Position numbers and translations under genes: made by a program
In this document: positions 34,280 to 42,448 of the stretch, piece by piece
Position numbering within the stretch: the stretch's first letter is position 1
How the letters are laid out: the number at the start of each line of letters is the position of its first letter
The notes under the pieces: generated by a model
The model's database searches: none
Told to the model about the DNA's origin: nothing
What the model saw: the letters and a program-made list of their open reading frames with translations, nothing else
Source of the DNA: an uncultured Slackia sp.
GTDB taxonomy: Bacteria > Actinomycetota > Coriobacteriia > Coriobacteriales > Eggerthellaceae
Direction of reading: 5' to 3'
Assembly: GCF_934630525.1 (NCBI RefSeq)
Contig: NZ_CAKTVX010000004.1
Location: forward strand, 121,413 to 185,412
Length of the DNA stretch: 64,000 nucleotides

Positions 34280-34307
34280 ATACTAATGCGGTTAAAGTCG
34301 ATTGCAA
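34280..34307 (-). promoter_or_regulatory. Promoter of murJ
   Basis: On the minus strand TTGCAA (34302-34307), a 16-bp spacer and TAGTAT (34280-34285), giving a short leader before the ATG at 34259. On the plus strand the same region offers TATACT (34279-34284), which could serve nadK. Pattern match only. Confidence 0.55.
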
Positions 34308-34356
34308 ATCAACCGCAATCATAGCGCGCGCGGTACAAATCGTGAAACGAGGCACC

Positions 34357-35220
34357 ATGAACATCCTGATTATCCGCAACAACTCCAACGCCGAGGCCAT
34401 CGATGCGTCGATGATGCTTGCGACGTATTTGGAGTCGCAGGGAATTGGGCACACCGAACTCGATTCCATGCCGCTTTCCATCGAGTCGGTCATCGATATG
34501 TGCGACGACATCGATGTGAAGTCGTTCGACATGGTGGTTTCCCTTGGCGGCGACGGAACCATGCTTCGCGCCGCCCGTCTTGTGGGCAAGCATCGCGTGC
34601 CTATTTTGGGCATCAATTTCGGCCACTTGGGCTTCCTCGTGAATTCTTCCAAAGATGGCGTGATTCCCATTGTCGCGGCTGCGCTTGCGGGCGATGTGGT
34701 GCGCGAGGAGCGCTCGAGCCTGCATATTGAGCTGTGGAGCGGCGAGACTCAGGTCGCAAGCCGTTTCGCGCTGAATGAATTCTCGGTGACGCGCGGCGAG
34801 TTGGGCCGCATCATCGATTTCGGCGTCAACATCGCTGGCACGCATGTGGTTGACATGCGCGGTGACGGCCTGGTCGTTTCGTCGGCAACGGGTTCTACCG
34901 CCTATGCGCTTTCCGCGGGCGGCCCGCTGTGCTCGCCCGAGTTCCGCGGCTTGGTCGTTGTGCCGTTGGCTCCGCATACGCTGCTTTCGCGTTCGGTCAT
35001 TACCGGCCCGAGCGATATTGTGGAAATCGACCTCTCGAAGAACCCTGAAAGCCGCGAGGCGAGCTACTTCGTCGACGGCGAGATTGTGATTCTTGACGAG
35101 CCCATCGATCGTGTGCTGGTGCGCAAGAGCAACAACCCCACCATTCTGTTGCGCTATAAGAGCGATGGCTTCTATGCCGAAGCGTCGAGGGTATTCTTCC
35201 GCGACGATCGCAAGCAATAA
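34357..35220 (+). CDS. nadK: NAD kinase
   Basis: A 287-residue enzyme that makes NADP from NAD and ATP or polyphosphate. Motifs: SLGGDGTMLRAAR (GGDGT, about 64), INFGHLGFLV, NEFSVTRG (about 145) and DGLVVSSATGSTAYALSAGGP (about 170). An open frame begins at 34084 inside murJ; the ATG at 34357 (MNILIIRNNSN) is the natural start, with only a weak AACGAGG site. A terminator follows directly. Confidence 0.95.
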   Translation: MNILIIRNNSNAEAIDASMMLATYLESQGIGHTELDSMPLSIESVIDMCDDIDVKSFDMVVSLGGDGTMLRAARLVGKHRVPILGINFGHLGFLVNSSKDGVIPIVAAALAGDVVREERSSLHIELWSGETQVASRFALNEFSVTRGELGRIIDFGVNIAGTHVVDMRGDGLVVSSATGSTAYALSAGGPLCSPEFRGLVVVPLAPHTLLSRSVITGPSDIVEIDLSKNPESREASYFVDGEIVILDEPIDRVLVRKSNNPTILLRYKSDGFYAEASRVFFRDDRKQ

Positions 35221-35223
35221 AGC

Positions 35224-35253
35224 AAAATGCCCGCAGCAATGCGGGCATTTTTT
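35224..35253 (+). terminator. Terminator of nadK
   Basis: A 12-bp stem (AAAATGCCCGCA with TGCGGGCATTTT, GCAA tetraloop) plus a T-run. Confidence 0.92.
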
Positions 35254-35322
35254 ATGGCTCAATACGGTTCCGAGCGGGGAGCGTTCGTTTGGGTGCGAGT
35301 GGAAGAGAATGCAGGCCTTCGC

Positions 35323-35358
35323 AAAAAAAGCCCGGCCTCGGCTTGCGCCGAGCCGGGC
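35323..35358 (-). terminator. Terminator of the DUF1846 gene
   Basis: On the minus strand a ~12-bp GC-rich stem with one bulge (GCCCGGC / GCCGGGC outer, GCCGA / TCGGC inner) followed by seven T. Confidence 0.85.
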
Positions 35359-35407
35359 AGCGCCCGCTCGGGCGCGAAAGTTTGGGAAATAAAGTGCCTC
35401 TGGCACT

Positions 35408-36889
35408 TTATTTATGGAAGAAGCGGCGCTTTTCGTATTTCGGTTCGCAGCACACGTTGATGCCGAGCGTACGGTAGAGCTTCTCGTCGGTTTCCGAAAT
35501 AATCACGCTGAAGAATGCGTCGCAGCCGCGCAGGTCGCCGGCATGGTCGATGAGCTCTTTGGCCACAGGGTCGGTTGCAGAGCTCACGGAAAGCGCAAGC
35601 AGCGTTTCGTCGGAATGCAGGCGAGGGTTATTCGCGTGCAGGGTGTTCTTCTTCAGCTTGCAAATGGGTTCGATGACCTCGTCGGAAATGACGAAAAGGT
35701 CTTCATCGACGCCCGAAACGCCCTTCAAGGCATTCATAAGCAGGGAAGATGCCGCGCCAAGCAGGTTGGAGGTTTTGCCGGTGACCACGCGGCCGTCGGG
35801 CAGAACCATGGCGCCCGCGGGTGCTCCGGTCGCCTCCTCCTTCAGAAGCGCCGCTTTGCGCGCAGGCGAGAAGTTCGCGTCGACACCCACCTGATTCATG
35901 AGCAGCTCAAGGCGTTGCACCTGGTCGAGATGCGTGCCCGTGCGGCGCTGGTCAACGGCGGCGGCGAAATAGCGGCGCACGATTTCCATCTTCGCGGCAT
36001 CGCGGCATGCGTCGTCGTCGCAAATGGCGAGGCCCGCCATATTCACGCCCATGTCGGTGGGCGACTGGTAGGGGCTTTCGCCCAAAATGCCTTCGAGCAT
36101 GCTCTTCAGAACGGGGAAGATCTCGATGTCGCGGTTATAATTCACGGTTGTGACGCCGTACGCCTCCAAATGGAACGGGTCGATCGCGTTCGCATCGTCC
36201 AAATCGACCGTGGCGGCCTCGTAGGCGACGTTCACGGGATGCTTCAGCGGCAGGTTCCAAATGGGGAACGTCTCGTATTTCGCATAGCCAGCCTCAACGC
36301 CACGCTTGTGCTCATGGTAGAGCTGCGAGAGGGCAGTGGCCATCTTGCCCGAGCCCGGGCCAGGTGCGGTTACCACGACGAGCGGGCGCGTGGTTTCCAC
36401 GAATTCGTTTTTGCCGAAACCGTCATCGGAATTGATGCGCGCGATATCGTAGGGGTAGCCAGCGATAGGGTAGTGCAGATAGCTCTTCACGCCGAGCGAC
36501 GAGAGCTTCTGGCGGAATGCCGCGGCGGAAGGCTGGTTCTCGTAGCGCGTGATAACGACGCCGGCCGTGGCGAAGCCCATGTTCGCGAAAATATCGAGCA
36601 GGCGCAGCACATCTTCGTCGTAGGTGATGCCCAAGTCGCCGCGCATCTTGTTTTTCTCGATATCGTTGGCGTTGATCGCGACGATGATTTCCACGTCGTC
36701 GGCGAACTGCTTGAGCATGCGAATTTTGCTGTCGGGCTGGAAGCCTGGCAAAACGCGGCTTGCGTGGTGGTCGTCAAAGAGCTTTCCGCCGAACTCGAGG
36801 TACAGCTTTCCGCCAAACTGGCCGATGCGCTCACGAATATGTTCCGCCTGCAGGGCGATATATTTGTCATTGTCGAAACCGATGCGCAT
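35408..36889 (-). CDS. DUF1846 (UPF0371) family protein
   Basis: A 493-residue cytosolic protein of the DUF1846 family, conserved in Firmicutes and Actinobacteria. Structures of relatives are known but the function is not; a P-loop-like segment (VTAPGPGSGKMATALSQLY, about 175) is typical. It begins MRIGFDNDKYIALQAEHIRE after AGGAGG and CTTT, which fixes the start 48 nt inside the longest frame. It is monocistronic, with its own terminator at 35323, and divergent from pyrG. Confidence 0.88.
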   Translation of the reverse strand: MRIGFDNDKYIALQAEHIRERIGQFGGKLYLEFGGKLFDDHHASRVLPGFQPDSKIRMLKQFADDVEIIVAINANDIEKNKMRGDLGITYDEDVLRLLDIFANMGFATAGVVITRYENQPSAAAFRQKLSSLGVKSYLHYPIAGYPYDIARINSDDGFGKNEFVETTRPLVVVTAPGPGSGKMATALSQLYHEHKRGVEAGYAKYETFPIWNLPLKHPVNVAYEAATVDLDDANAIDPFHLEAYGVTTVNYNRDIEIFPVLKSMLEGILGESPYQSPTDMGVNMAGLAICDDDACRDAAKMEIVRRYFAAAVDQRRTGTHLDQVQRLELLMNQVGVDANFSPARKAALLKEEATGAPAGAMVLPDGRVVTGKTSNLLGAASSLLMNALKGVSGVDEDLFVISDEVIEPICKLKKNTLHANNPRLHSDETLLALSVSSATDPVAKELIDHAGDLRGCDAFFSVIISETDEKLYRTLGINVCCEPKYEKRRFFHK

Positions 36890-37150
36890 AAAGCCTCCTG
36901 GTAATCTGGACGTGGCACGCGAAGCGCGCGTATGCATGAACGACTCATTTTAGCGCTCTGCGCAACGCGTGTGGGCGACTGTGTTTCCGCTATGTAAAAA
37001 CACCGCATTCCTTTGAAAACGGGCGCGGCTCCTGGGCGCTGCGCGCGTAAAATAGAAAGACGTTTGAGTGAGGCATGTGCTTGCGCGCAAGCGTATTTTG
37101 GGTGCGGCGCATGTTGCAAGAAGAAGGCACGACAAGCGCAAAGGAGCATC

Positions 37151-38758
37151 ATGGCCAAGCACATTTTCGTGACGGGCGGCGTGGTTTCGTCGTTGGGCAA
37201 GGGCATTACGGCGGCATCGCTCGGGCATCTTTTGAAAGCCCGCGGATACCATGTGACCATGCAGAAAATCGACCCGTACCTCAACGTCGACCCGGGCACG
37301 ATGAGCCCGTTTCAGCATGGCGAGGTGTTCGTGACCGATGATGGCCACGAAGGCGACCTTGACCTGGGCCATTACGAGCGCTTTATCGATGAAAGCCTCA
37401 CGCGCGACTCCAACTTCACCCAAGGCTCCATCTATCAAAGCCTCATCGCCCGCGAGCGTCGCGGCGATTTCCTGGGCGGCACCGTGCAGGTTATTCCCCA
37501 TGTGACCAACGCCATCAAAGAGCGCCTCTATCGCATCGCGAGCCAGACGAACGCCGATATCGTTATTTCGGAAATCGGCGGCACGGTGGGCGACATCGAA
37601 AGCCAGCCGTTCATCGAGGCTGCTCGCCAGTTCAAGAAGGAAAAAGAACCCGGCGACGTGATTTTCGTGCATGTGACGCTGGTTCCCTACATCGCCGCGG
37701 CCCACGAAGTGAAAACCAAGCCCACGCAGCATTCCGTTAAAGAGCTGCGCAGCGTTGGCGTGCAGCCCGACTTCATCGTATGCCGCAGCGACCATGAGAT
37801 TTCCTCGGGCGTTCGCGACAAAATCGCCCTGTTCTGCGACGTTGACCCGGGCAATGTGCTCGCATGCATCGACGCGCCGAGCATTTATTCGGTGCCTCTC
37901 GCGTTGCACGACCAGCATTTCGACGAGAAGGTGCTCGCGAAGTTGGGCCTTCCCGTGGAAGATGTCGACCTCACTCCGCTGCGCAAGTTCCTCTCGGCGC
38001 AGGCCGATTGCGAGGGCGAAGTGAACATCGCCATCGTGGGCAAATACGTGAAGCTCCCCGATGCGTATCTTTCCATTATGGAAGCGCTCCACCATTCTGG
38101 CGTGGCAAACGGCGTGAACGTGAACCTGAACCTTATTGACGCGGAAAAGGTCGACGACGAAACCGCCGAAGAGCTGCTTGGCGATATGGACGGCATTTTG
38201 GTGCCGGGCGGTTTTGGCCAGCGCGCTTTCGAAGGCAAAATCGCAGCTGCGCGTTACGCTCGCACGCATAACGTGCCTTATTTCGGCATTTGCTTGGGCC
38301 TGCAGGCAGCCGTGTGCGAGTTTGCGCGCGATGTTGTCGGCTTGTCGGGCGCGACGTCTTCTGAGTTCGACGAGAACGCCGAGTACCAGGTCATTTCGAT
38401 TATGCCCGACCAGAAAGATATCGACGAAAAGGGCGGCACCATGCGTTTGGGCGCGTACCCTTGCAAGCTCGAAAAGGGCACCAAGGCATTCGATATCTAT
38501 GGCGAGGAAGTCATCTACGAGCGCCATCGCCATCGTTACGAGGTGAATAACGAGTATCGCGGCAAACTCCAAGAGGCCGGCATGGTGATTTCCGGCGTCT
38601 CGCCCGATGGCCGTCTTACCGAGATGATTGAGCTGCCGAATCATCCGTGGTTCGTGGCGAGCCAGGCTCATCCCGAATTCAAGAGCCGTCCCACCAAGCC
38701 CCATCCGCTGTTCAACGGTTTCGTTGCCGCTGCGCTTAAGCATCGCGACGAGGAATAA
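37151..38758 (+). CDS. pyrG: CTP synthase
   Basis: A 535-residue glutamine-dependent enzyme converting UTP to CTP. The N-terminal amidoligase domain has KHIFVTGGVVSSLGKGITAA and DPYLNVDPGTMSPF; SEIGGTVGDIESQPFIEA is the metal/UTP region. The C-terminal class I glutaminase has FGICLGLQ (Cys nucleophile, about 380), RHRHRYEV and HPEFKSRP (His/Glu, about 513). AAAGGAG lies 5 nt before the ATG; the longer frame from 37013 has no support. Confidence 0.98.
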   Translation: MAKHIFVTGGVVSSLGKGITAASLGHLLKARGYHVTMQKIDPYLNVDPGTMSPFQHGEVFVTDDGHEGDLDLGHYERFIDESLTRDSNFTQGSIYQSLIARERRGDFLGGTVQVIPHVTNAIKERLYRIASQTNADIVISEIGGTVGDIESQPFIEAARQFKKEKEPGDVIFVHVTLVPYIAAAHEVKTKPTQHSVKELRSVGVQPDFIVCRSDHEISSGVRDKIALFCDVDPGNVLACIDAPSIYSVPLALHDQHFDEKVLAKLGLPVEDVDLTPLRKFLSAQADCEGEVNIAIVGKYVKLPDAYLSIMEALHHSGVANGVNVNLNLIDAEKVDDETAEELLGDMDGILVPGGFGQRAFEGKIAAARYARTHNVPYFGICLGLQAAVCEFARDVVGLSGATSSEFDENAEYQVISIMPDQKDIDEKGGTMRLGAYPCKLEKGTKAFDIYGEEVIYERHRHRYEVNNEYRGKLQEAGMVISGVSPDGRLTEMIELPNHPWFVASQAHPEFKSRPTKPHPLFNGFVAAALKHRDEE

Positions 38759-38781
38759 AGAATCCGAGGCCTGAGAAGAAT

Positions 38782-38817
38782 GAGGAGCGATCGCTTGGAG
38801 CGGCGCTCCTCTTTTTT
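38782..38817 (+). terminator. First terminator after pyrG
   Basis: An 8-bp stem (GAGGAGCG with CGCTCCTC, 14-nt loop) followed by TTTTTT. Confidence 0.8.
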
Positions 38818-38848
38818 AGTGCTATAGGGTAGATAGCGTGTTTGGCTC

Positions 38849-38881
38849 AGAGACATCGATTCAGGTCGATGTCTCTTTTTT
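38849..38881 (+). terminator. Second terminator after pyrG
   Basis: An 11-bp stem (AGAGACATCGA with TCGATGTCTCT, loop TTCAGG) followed by TTTTT. The two terminators are only 30 bp apart; a TATAGG box (38824) between them could start a tiny transcript, but this is speculative. Confidence 0.85.
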
Positions 38882-39081
38882 GTGTACGTGGATTCGTCGG
38901 TTCCACGCAAACGCTCGGGCAAAATGCGCACCTGCGCGGTTGTTGCTGCGGCGCTTTGGCCAAGATGTGCGCGGAACGATTTCGCAAACGGCACGTGCGC
39001 GCGGCGTTTTTCAATAGGGTCTTTTGCTTCGCATTGAATTGGGCGGGCGATGGGCTTGCGCTATGCTCGCTGAATCTGCCG

Positions 39082-39087
39082 TATACT
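39082..39087 (+). promoter_or_regulatory. -10 box placed for a leaderless xerD mRNA
   Basis: TATACT ends 6 bp before the xerD ATG, so a start site 7 nt downstream would be the A of the ATG. No Shine-Dalgarno sequence precedes that ATG. No convincing -35. Confidence 0.4.
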
Positions 39088-39093
39088 TTGCTT

Positions 39094-40041
39094 ATGCCAA
39101 AGGAATCTTTCATATATAGTCTCGATGACGCGGATGCGACTGCGCGCCCCTTTCTTCAATACGCGCGCGACTATGTGGCGCATTTGGGCGTTGAGCGCGG
39201 ATCGTCGCGTCTCACGCTTGCGGCATATGAGTCTGACCTGCGCGATTACTTCGCGTTTCTTCTTGGCCGCGGCGTGCTTGCGCCATGCGATGTCTCGCGA
39301 GCCGATATCGTTGCCTATGAATCCGATTTGGTCGAACGGGGGTATGCCGCGTCGACTATCGCCCGTCGCGTTTCGGCGGTGAAGGGTTTCCATCGCTTTC
39401 TTGTCTCAGACGAACTGGTGCAAACGAACCCGGCAGAATCGATTTCTCTGCCCCAAAGGCCCGATCGCTTGCCCGATGCGCTTTCCATCGCTCAAATCAA
39501 TGCGCTGCTCGACCAACCTTTCGGCGAAGGCCCCCGAGCGCAGCGCGACAAGGCGATGCTCGAGATTCTGTATGGCTGCGGTTTGCGTGCAAGCGAGCTT
39601 GTGGGCCTCGATATGGGCTGCATTGGTTTCGATGGCGGGGTGGTGCGTGTGCTCGGCAAGGGCTCGCGCGAGCGCTTCGTGCCGATTTCGGGAACGGCCG
39701 AGACGGCGCTGAGGACGTATGTGTATGGCGGCTTTCGCGCGGAGCTTTCCATGAAGGGCAAGGGCTCGCCGGCGGTGTTTCTGAATGCCCGCGGCGCGCG
39801 CATGACACGCCAGGCGGTGCATCGCATCGTGGCGCATGCGGGTGAAGCGGTGGGCATCGCCGATCTGCATCCGCATATGCTTCGCCATAGCTTCGCGACC
39901 CATATGCTCGAGGGTGGCGCCGACTTGCGCGCCATTCAGGAAATGCTTGGGCACTCCGATATCTCAACCACGCAAATCTACACGTATGTCAGCCGCGCCC
40001 ATATTCGCGAGGAATACCTTTCGGCCCATCCCCGTGCATAG
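39094..40041 (+). CDS. xerD: Tyrosine recombinase XerD/XerC type
   Basis: A 315-residue site-specific recombinase that resolves chromosome dimers at dif, or is a close paralogue. The N-terminal SAM-like core-binding domain covers about 20-110. The catalytic domain has the first Arg in GCGLRASELVGL (about 166), Lys in VLGKGSRERFVP (about 190), HMLRHSFATHML (His-x-x-Arg, about 264), GHSDISTTQIYTYVS (His and Tyr nucleophile, about 290-299). The neighbours are housekeeping genes, so it is not a phage integrase. The reading frame extends upstream without a ribosome site; the start chosen fits a leaderless mRNA. Confidence 0.88.
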   Translation: MPKESFIYSLDDADATARPFLQYARDYVAHLGVERGSSRLTLAAYESDLRDYFAFLLGRGVLAPCDVSRADIVAYESDLVERGYAASTIARRVSAVKGFHRFLVSDELVQTNPAESISLPQRPDRLPDALSIAQINALLDQPFGEGPRAQRDKAMLEILYGCGLRASELVGLDMGCIGFDGGVVRVLGKGSRERFVPISGTAETALRTYVYGGFRAELSMKGKGSPAVFLNARGARMTRQAVHRIVAHAGEAVGIADLHPHMLRHSFATHMLEGGADLRAIQEMLGHSDISTTQIYTYVSRAHIREEYLSAHPRA

Positions 40042-40083
40042 CCCCCACGCGCGATGCCCGCGCGGGAAGGGGCGGTTTTCGTC

Positions 40084-40109
40084 GGCCACTATATATGGTG
40101 GCCTCTTTT
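40084..40109 (+). terminator. Terminator of xerD
   Basis: GGCCAC pairs with GTGGCC around TATATATG (the whole can also form a longer palindrome), followed by TCTTTT. Confidence 0.75.
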
Positions 40110-40261
40110 GCCGTTGCACAATTCGATTCTGCGTCGATTCTGACGCAGCTGTCCTCTGTGACCACATGTTCGTCACATTCGCGCTCGTTTTTTCGGAATT
40201 CGAACGCATCCGGCAAAAATTTTTCCCACTTTCTCCCACCATCCTTTTTCATTGTTCGCGC
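40110..40261. other. Spacer between two terminators upstream of mraZ
   Basis: About 150 bases flanked by two rightward terminators, with no reading frame that looks coding. A short untranslated RNA is conceivable because a second terminator without a gene needs a transcript, but I see no clear promoter. Confidence 0.35.
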
Positions 40262-40297
40262 AAAGCGGAGCACAAGATGTTGTGCCCCGCTTTTTTA
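40262..40297 (+). terminator. Second terminator upstream of mraZ
   Basis: A 13-bp stem with one A-C mismatch (AAAGCGG A GCACAA with TTGTGC C CCGCTTT, loop GATG) followed by six T. Confidence 0.88.
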
Positions 40298-40329
40298 TTT
40301 TGCGCGAAATAGCTTTGAGACCTTACGCC

Positions 40330-40405
40330 GGTGGAGGGAAAGGGGGTGGAAGTGGAGGGGAAGGAAGGGGACGGTGGGGGAGGAATTGGGGGCGATTTTG
40401 TTGTG
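40330..40405 (+). other. G-rich tract upstream of the mraZ promoter
   Basis: A purine-rich stretch with at least six runs of three or more G within 75 bp and almost no C. It could form a G-quadruplex on the plus strand directly upstream of the division-cluster promoter. Composition is seen; structure is inferred. Confidence 0.5.
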
Positions 40406-40433
40406 GAGTGGGGCAAAGTGGGATAAAATGGCG
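40401..40433 (+). promoter_or_regulatory. mraZ promoter overlapped by three MraZ boxes
   Basis: A weak -35 TTGTGG (40401-40406), a 17-bp spacer and -10 TAAAAT (40424-40429). Three direct repeats TGGGG (40409), TGGGA (40419) and TGGCG (40429) occur at an exact 10-bp period. This is the TGGGN-N5 spacing known for MraZ operators, so MraZ should repress its own cluster by covering the -10. Confidence 0.8.
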
Positions 40434-40480
40434 GCACCGGTTACGAAACGCGCGAATAACAACGAACAAAGGAGGTGTCC

Positions 40481-40915
40481 ATGGCTGGGCTCAATGGCGA
40501 ATATCGTCATAAGCTCGATGCCAAGGGGCGTCTGTCTTTGCCGTCGTCTATTCGCAAGCTTCTGACCGAGGAAACCCAAATGGTCGTTGTTCCCGATGCG
40601 CGAAACGAGTTTCTGTCGGTGTATACCAACGAAGCTTTCGACGTATGGATCGACACCTTGTTTGAGAAACGCGGTGGCTTTGACCCCAACAAGCGTGAGC
40701 ACATGTTGCTGAACAGCATCCTTCGTGGCAATGCGACTCCAGTGACCATGGACTCCGCGGGCCGCATCACCTTGCCGCAGAGCTTGCGCGAGCGCGCTGG
40801 CATCGACAAGGAAGTCACCCTGGTTGGCGCTGGCAGCCACTTCGACATTTGGGATACCACGCGTCGTGAAAACCTGCTGGCGAGCATCGATCTTGATGCC
40901 CTGCTCTATTCGTAG
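40481..40915 (+). CDS. mraZ: Transcriptional regulator MraZ
   Basis: A 144-residue MraZ with two AbrB-like SpoVT swapped-hairpin domains: GEYRHKLDAKGRLSLPSSIR (about 4-23) and the second DSAGRITLPQSLRE (about 88). It binds tandem TGGGN repeats as a ring oligomer and controls the dcw cluster. AAAGGAGGT sits 5 nt before the ATG, which decides against the GTG six bases upstream. Its stop overlaps the ribosome site of rsmH. Confidence 0.96.
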   Translation: MAGLNGEYRHKLDAKGRLSLPSSIRKLLTEETQMVVVPDARNEFLSVYTNEAFDVWIDTLFEKRGGFDPNKREHMLLNSILRGNATPVTMDSAGRITLPQSLRERAGIDKEVTLVGAGSHFDIWDTTRRENLLASIDLDALLYS

Positions 40916-40925
40916 GAGTTCTGAC

Positions 40926-41894
40926 GTGGAAGAAATGACAAACCAATACAGGCATACACCGGTCCTGCTTGCCGAGTGCCTCGAGCACTTGAACCTTAAA
41001 CCGCAGCACACGTTCGTGGATTCAACGCTCGGCGGAGCAGGGCATTCTTCCGAAGTCGCCAAACGGCTTGGGGAGGGCGGCCTTCTTATCGGCATCGACC
41101 AAGACGAAATGGCCTTGGCCGCCGCCAAGAAGCGCCTCTCTTCAGCTTCCGCCGAAAACGCATGCGAAGTCATGCTGCTTCGCGGAAACTTCGGCGACTT
41201 GGATGAATTGCTGGTGGAAGCGCAGGTCCCTGGAATCGATGCGATTCTGTTCGACCTCGGCGTTTCCTCGCCGCAACTCGACCTCCCGCAGCGTGGCTTC
41301 TCGTTTAGGGAAGACGCCTTGCTGGACATGCGAATGGACCCGGGTAGACAAACCATAACCGCAGCAGAGCTCGTCAACACCTTATCCGCAGCAGAGCTCA
41401 CCCGGATCATTCGCGACTACTCCGACGAGAAGTGGGCAAGTCGTATTGCGCAATTCATCGTGGAGCGCCGCGAGAGCCATCCCATCGAAACGACGGGCGA
41501 ACTCGTGGACATTATTAAAGCGGCCATTCCCGCTTCGGCGCGTCGCGCTGGCGGGCATCCCGCCAAGCGAACGTTCCAGGCGCTTCGCATCGAAGTGAAC
41601 GGCGAGCTTACCGTGCTTCGTCGGGGTCTCGACGCCGCCATTCGGTGGTTGAATCCTGGCGGTCGCATCGCGGTCATCAGCTATCACTCCCTGGAAGACA
41701 GGGCGGTGAAGGAAGCTTTCGCCGAGCACTCGAAGAAATGCACGTGCCCTCCCGGTTTTCCGGTGTGCGTGTGCGGCGCGAACCCTGCGCTGAAAGTAAT
41801 TACTCGCAAACCCATTCTGCCCACCGAGGCGGAAATTGAAGTTAACCCCCGCGCCCGCAGCGCCAAGCTGCGCGTCGCGGAAAAGATCAGATAG
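40926..41894 (+). CDS. rsmH: 16S rRNA (cytosine-1402-N4)-methyltransferase
   Basis: A 322-residue RsmH (MraW). The family start YRHTPVLLAECLEHL follows a short lead; motifs are VDSTLGGAGHSS (SAM site), FDLGVSSPQLD, GFSFREDALLDMRMD, and KRTFQALRIEVNGEL. The C-terminus has a Cys-rich KCTCPPGFPVCVCG segment typical of the family. GTG at 40926 is chosen because TAGGAG, part of the mraZ stop, lies 7 nt upstream; an ATG nine bases later is an alternative. Confidence 0.95.
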   Translation: MEEMTNQYRHTPVLLAECLEHLNLKPQHTFVDSTLGGAGHSSEVAKRLGEGGLLIGIDQDEMALAAAKKRLSSASAENACEVMLLRGNFGDLDELLVEAQVPGIDAILFDLGVSSPQLDLPQRGFSFREDALLDMRMDPGRQTITAAELVNTLSAAELTRIIRDYSDEKWASRIAQFIVERRESHPIETTGELVDIIKAAIPASARRAGGHPAKRTFQALRIEVNGELTVLRRGLDAAIRWLNPGGRIAVISYHSLEDRAVKEAFAEHSKKCTCPPGFPVCVCGANPALKVITRKPILPTEAEIEVNPRARSAKLRVAEKIR

Positions 41895-41962
41895 GTGCCC
41901 TGGCGCCTAGATGGCCGATACGCCGACTGTAAACGCAGCCTAAACACAGAAAGGAGGCAGGC

Positions 41963-42448
41963 ATGAGACAATACGATTCATACCGCGCCTCCCAGCCGGC
42001 CTATGTCCATGGTTCCGCCGCGCCCGATTTGCGCAGGCAGAGCAACCCCGATGTCAATGTCATGCCCGGACGCCGCAACGGCGTCAACCATGCCGGTGTG
42101 CCCGAGAGCATCTTTGGCGTGGTGGGCGTTGTATTCGCCGTGGCGATCGTGATTGCGATTTTCGCATGCGCTCGCGTGCTTCTTTCTGCGGCGAGCGTAA
42201 CCACGACCATTGCAACCGACGAGCTTTCCACGCAAATCGCCAACGAGCGCACGCTCGGCAACGATCTTGAGGTGCAGCAGAGCCAGCTTTCCAACTCCAC
42301 GCACATTCGCTCCGCGGCCGAGGGCCTCGGCATGGCGGCGCCTGCTGCTACCGAAAGCATCGAGCTTGGCGCCGACGTCATTGCGACCGACGCTTCGGGC
42401 AACCTTTCGCTTTCTGGGAGCTTGTCTTCTATGGCAAGCCAAGGCTAG
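41963..42448 (+). CDS. ftsL: FtsL-like division protein
   Basis: A 161-residue bitopic protein: about 48 cytoplasmic residues, one membrane helix (about 50-75, IFGVVGVVFAVAIVIAIFAC), then a short leucine-zipper-like coiled coil (LSTQIANERTLGNDLEVQQS) and a Ser/Ala-rich tail. Size, topology and position between rsmH and ftsI identify FtsL, which with FtsB/DivIC activates the FtsWI synthase. Sequence conservation in this family is low, so the call rests on context. RBS GAAAGGAGG. Confidence 0.78.
   Translation: MRQYDSYRASQPAYVHGSAAPDLRRQSNPDVNVMPGRRNGVNHAGVPESIFGVVGVVFAVAIVIAIFACARVLLSAASVTTTIATDELSTQIANERTLGNDLEVQQSQLSNSTHIRSAAEGLGMAAPAATESIELGADVIATDASGNLSLSGSLSSMASQG

Noticed and set aside
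34084..34356. N-terminal extension of nadK overlapping murJ
   Set aside because: The added residues overlap a conserved coding region on the other strand and lack a ribosome site; NAD kinase begins naturally at 34357.
39094..40041. Phage or integrative-element integrase
   Set aside because: The size and motifs fit XerC/XerD, and flanking genes (pyrG, mraZ) are housekeeping with no att repeat or cargo.
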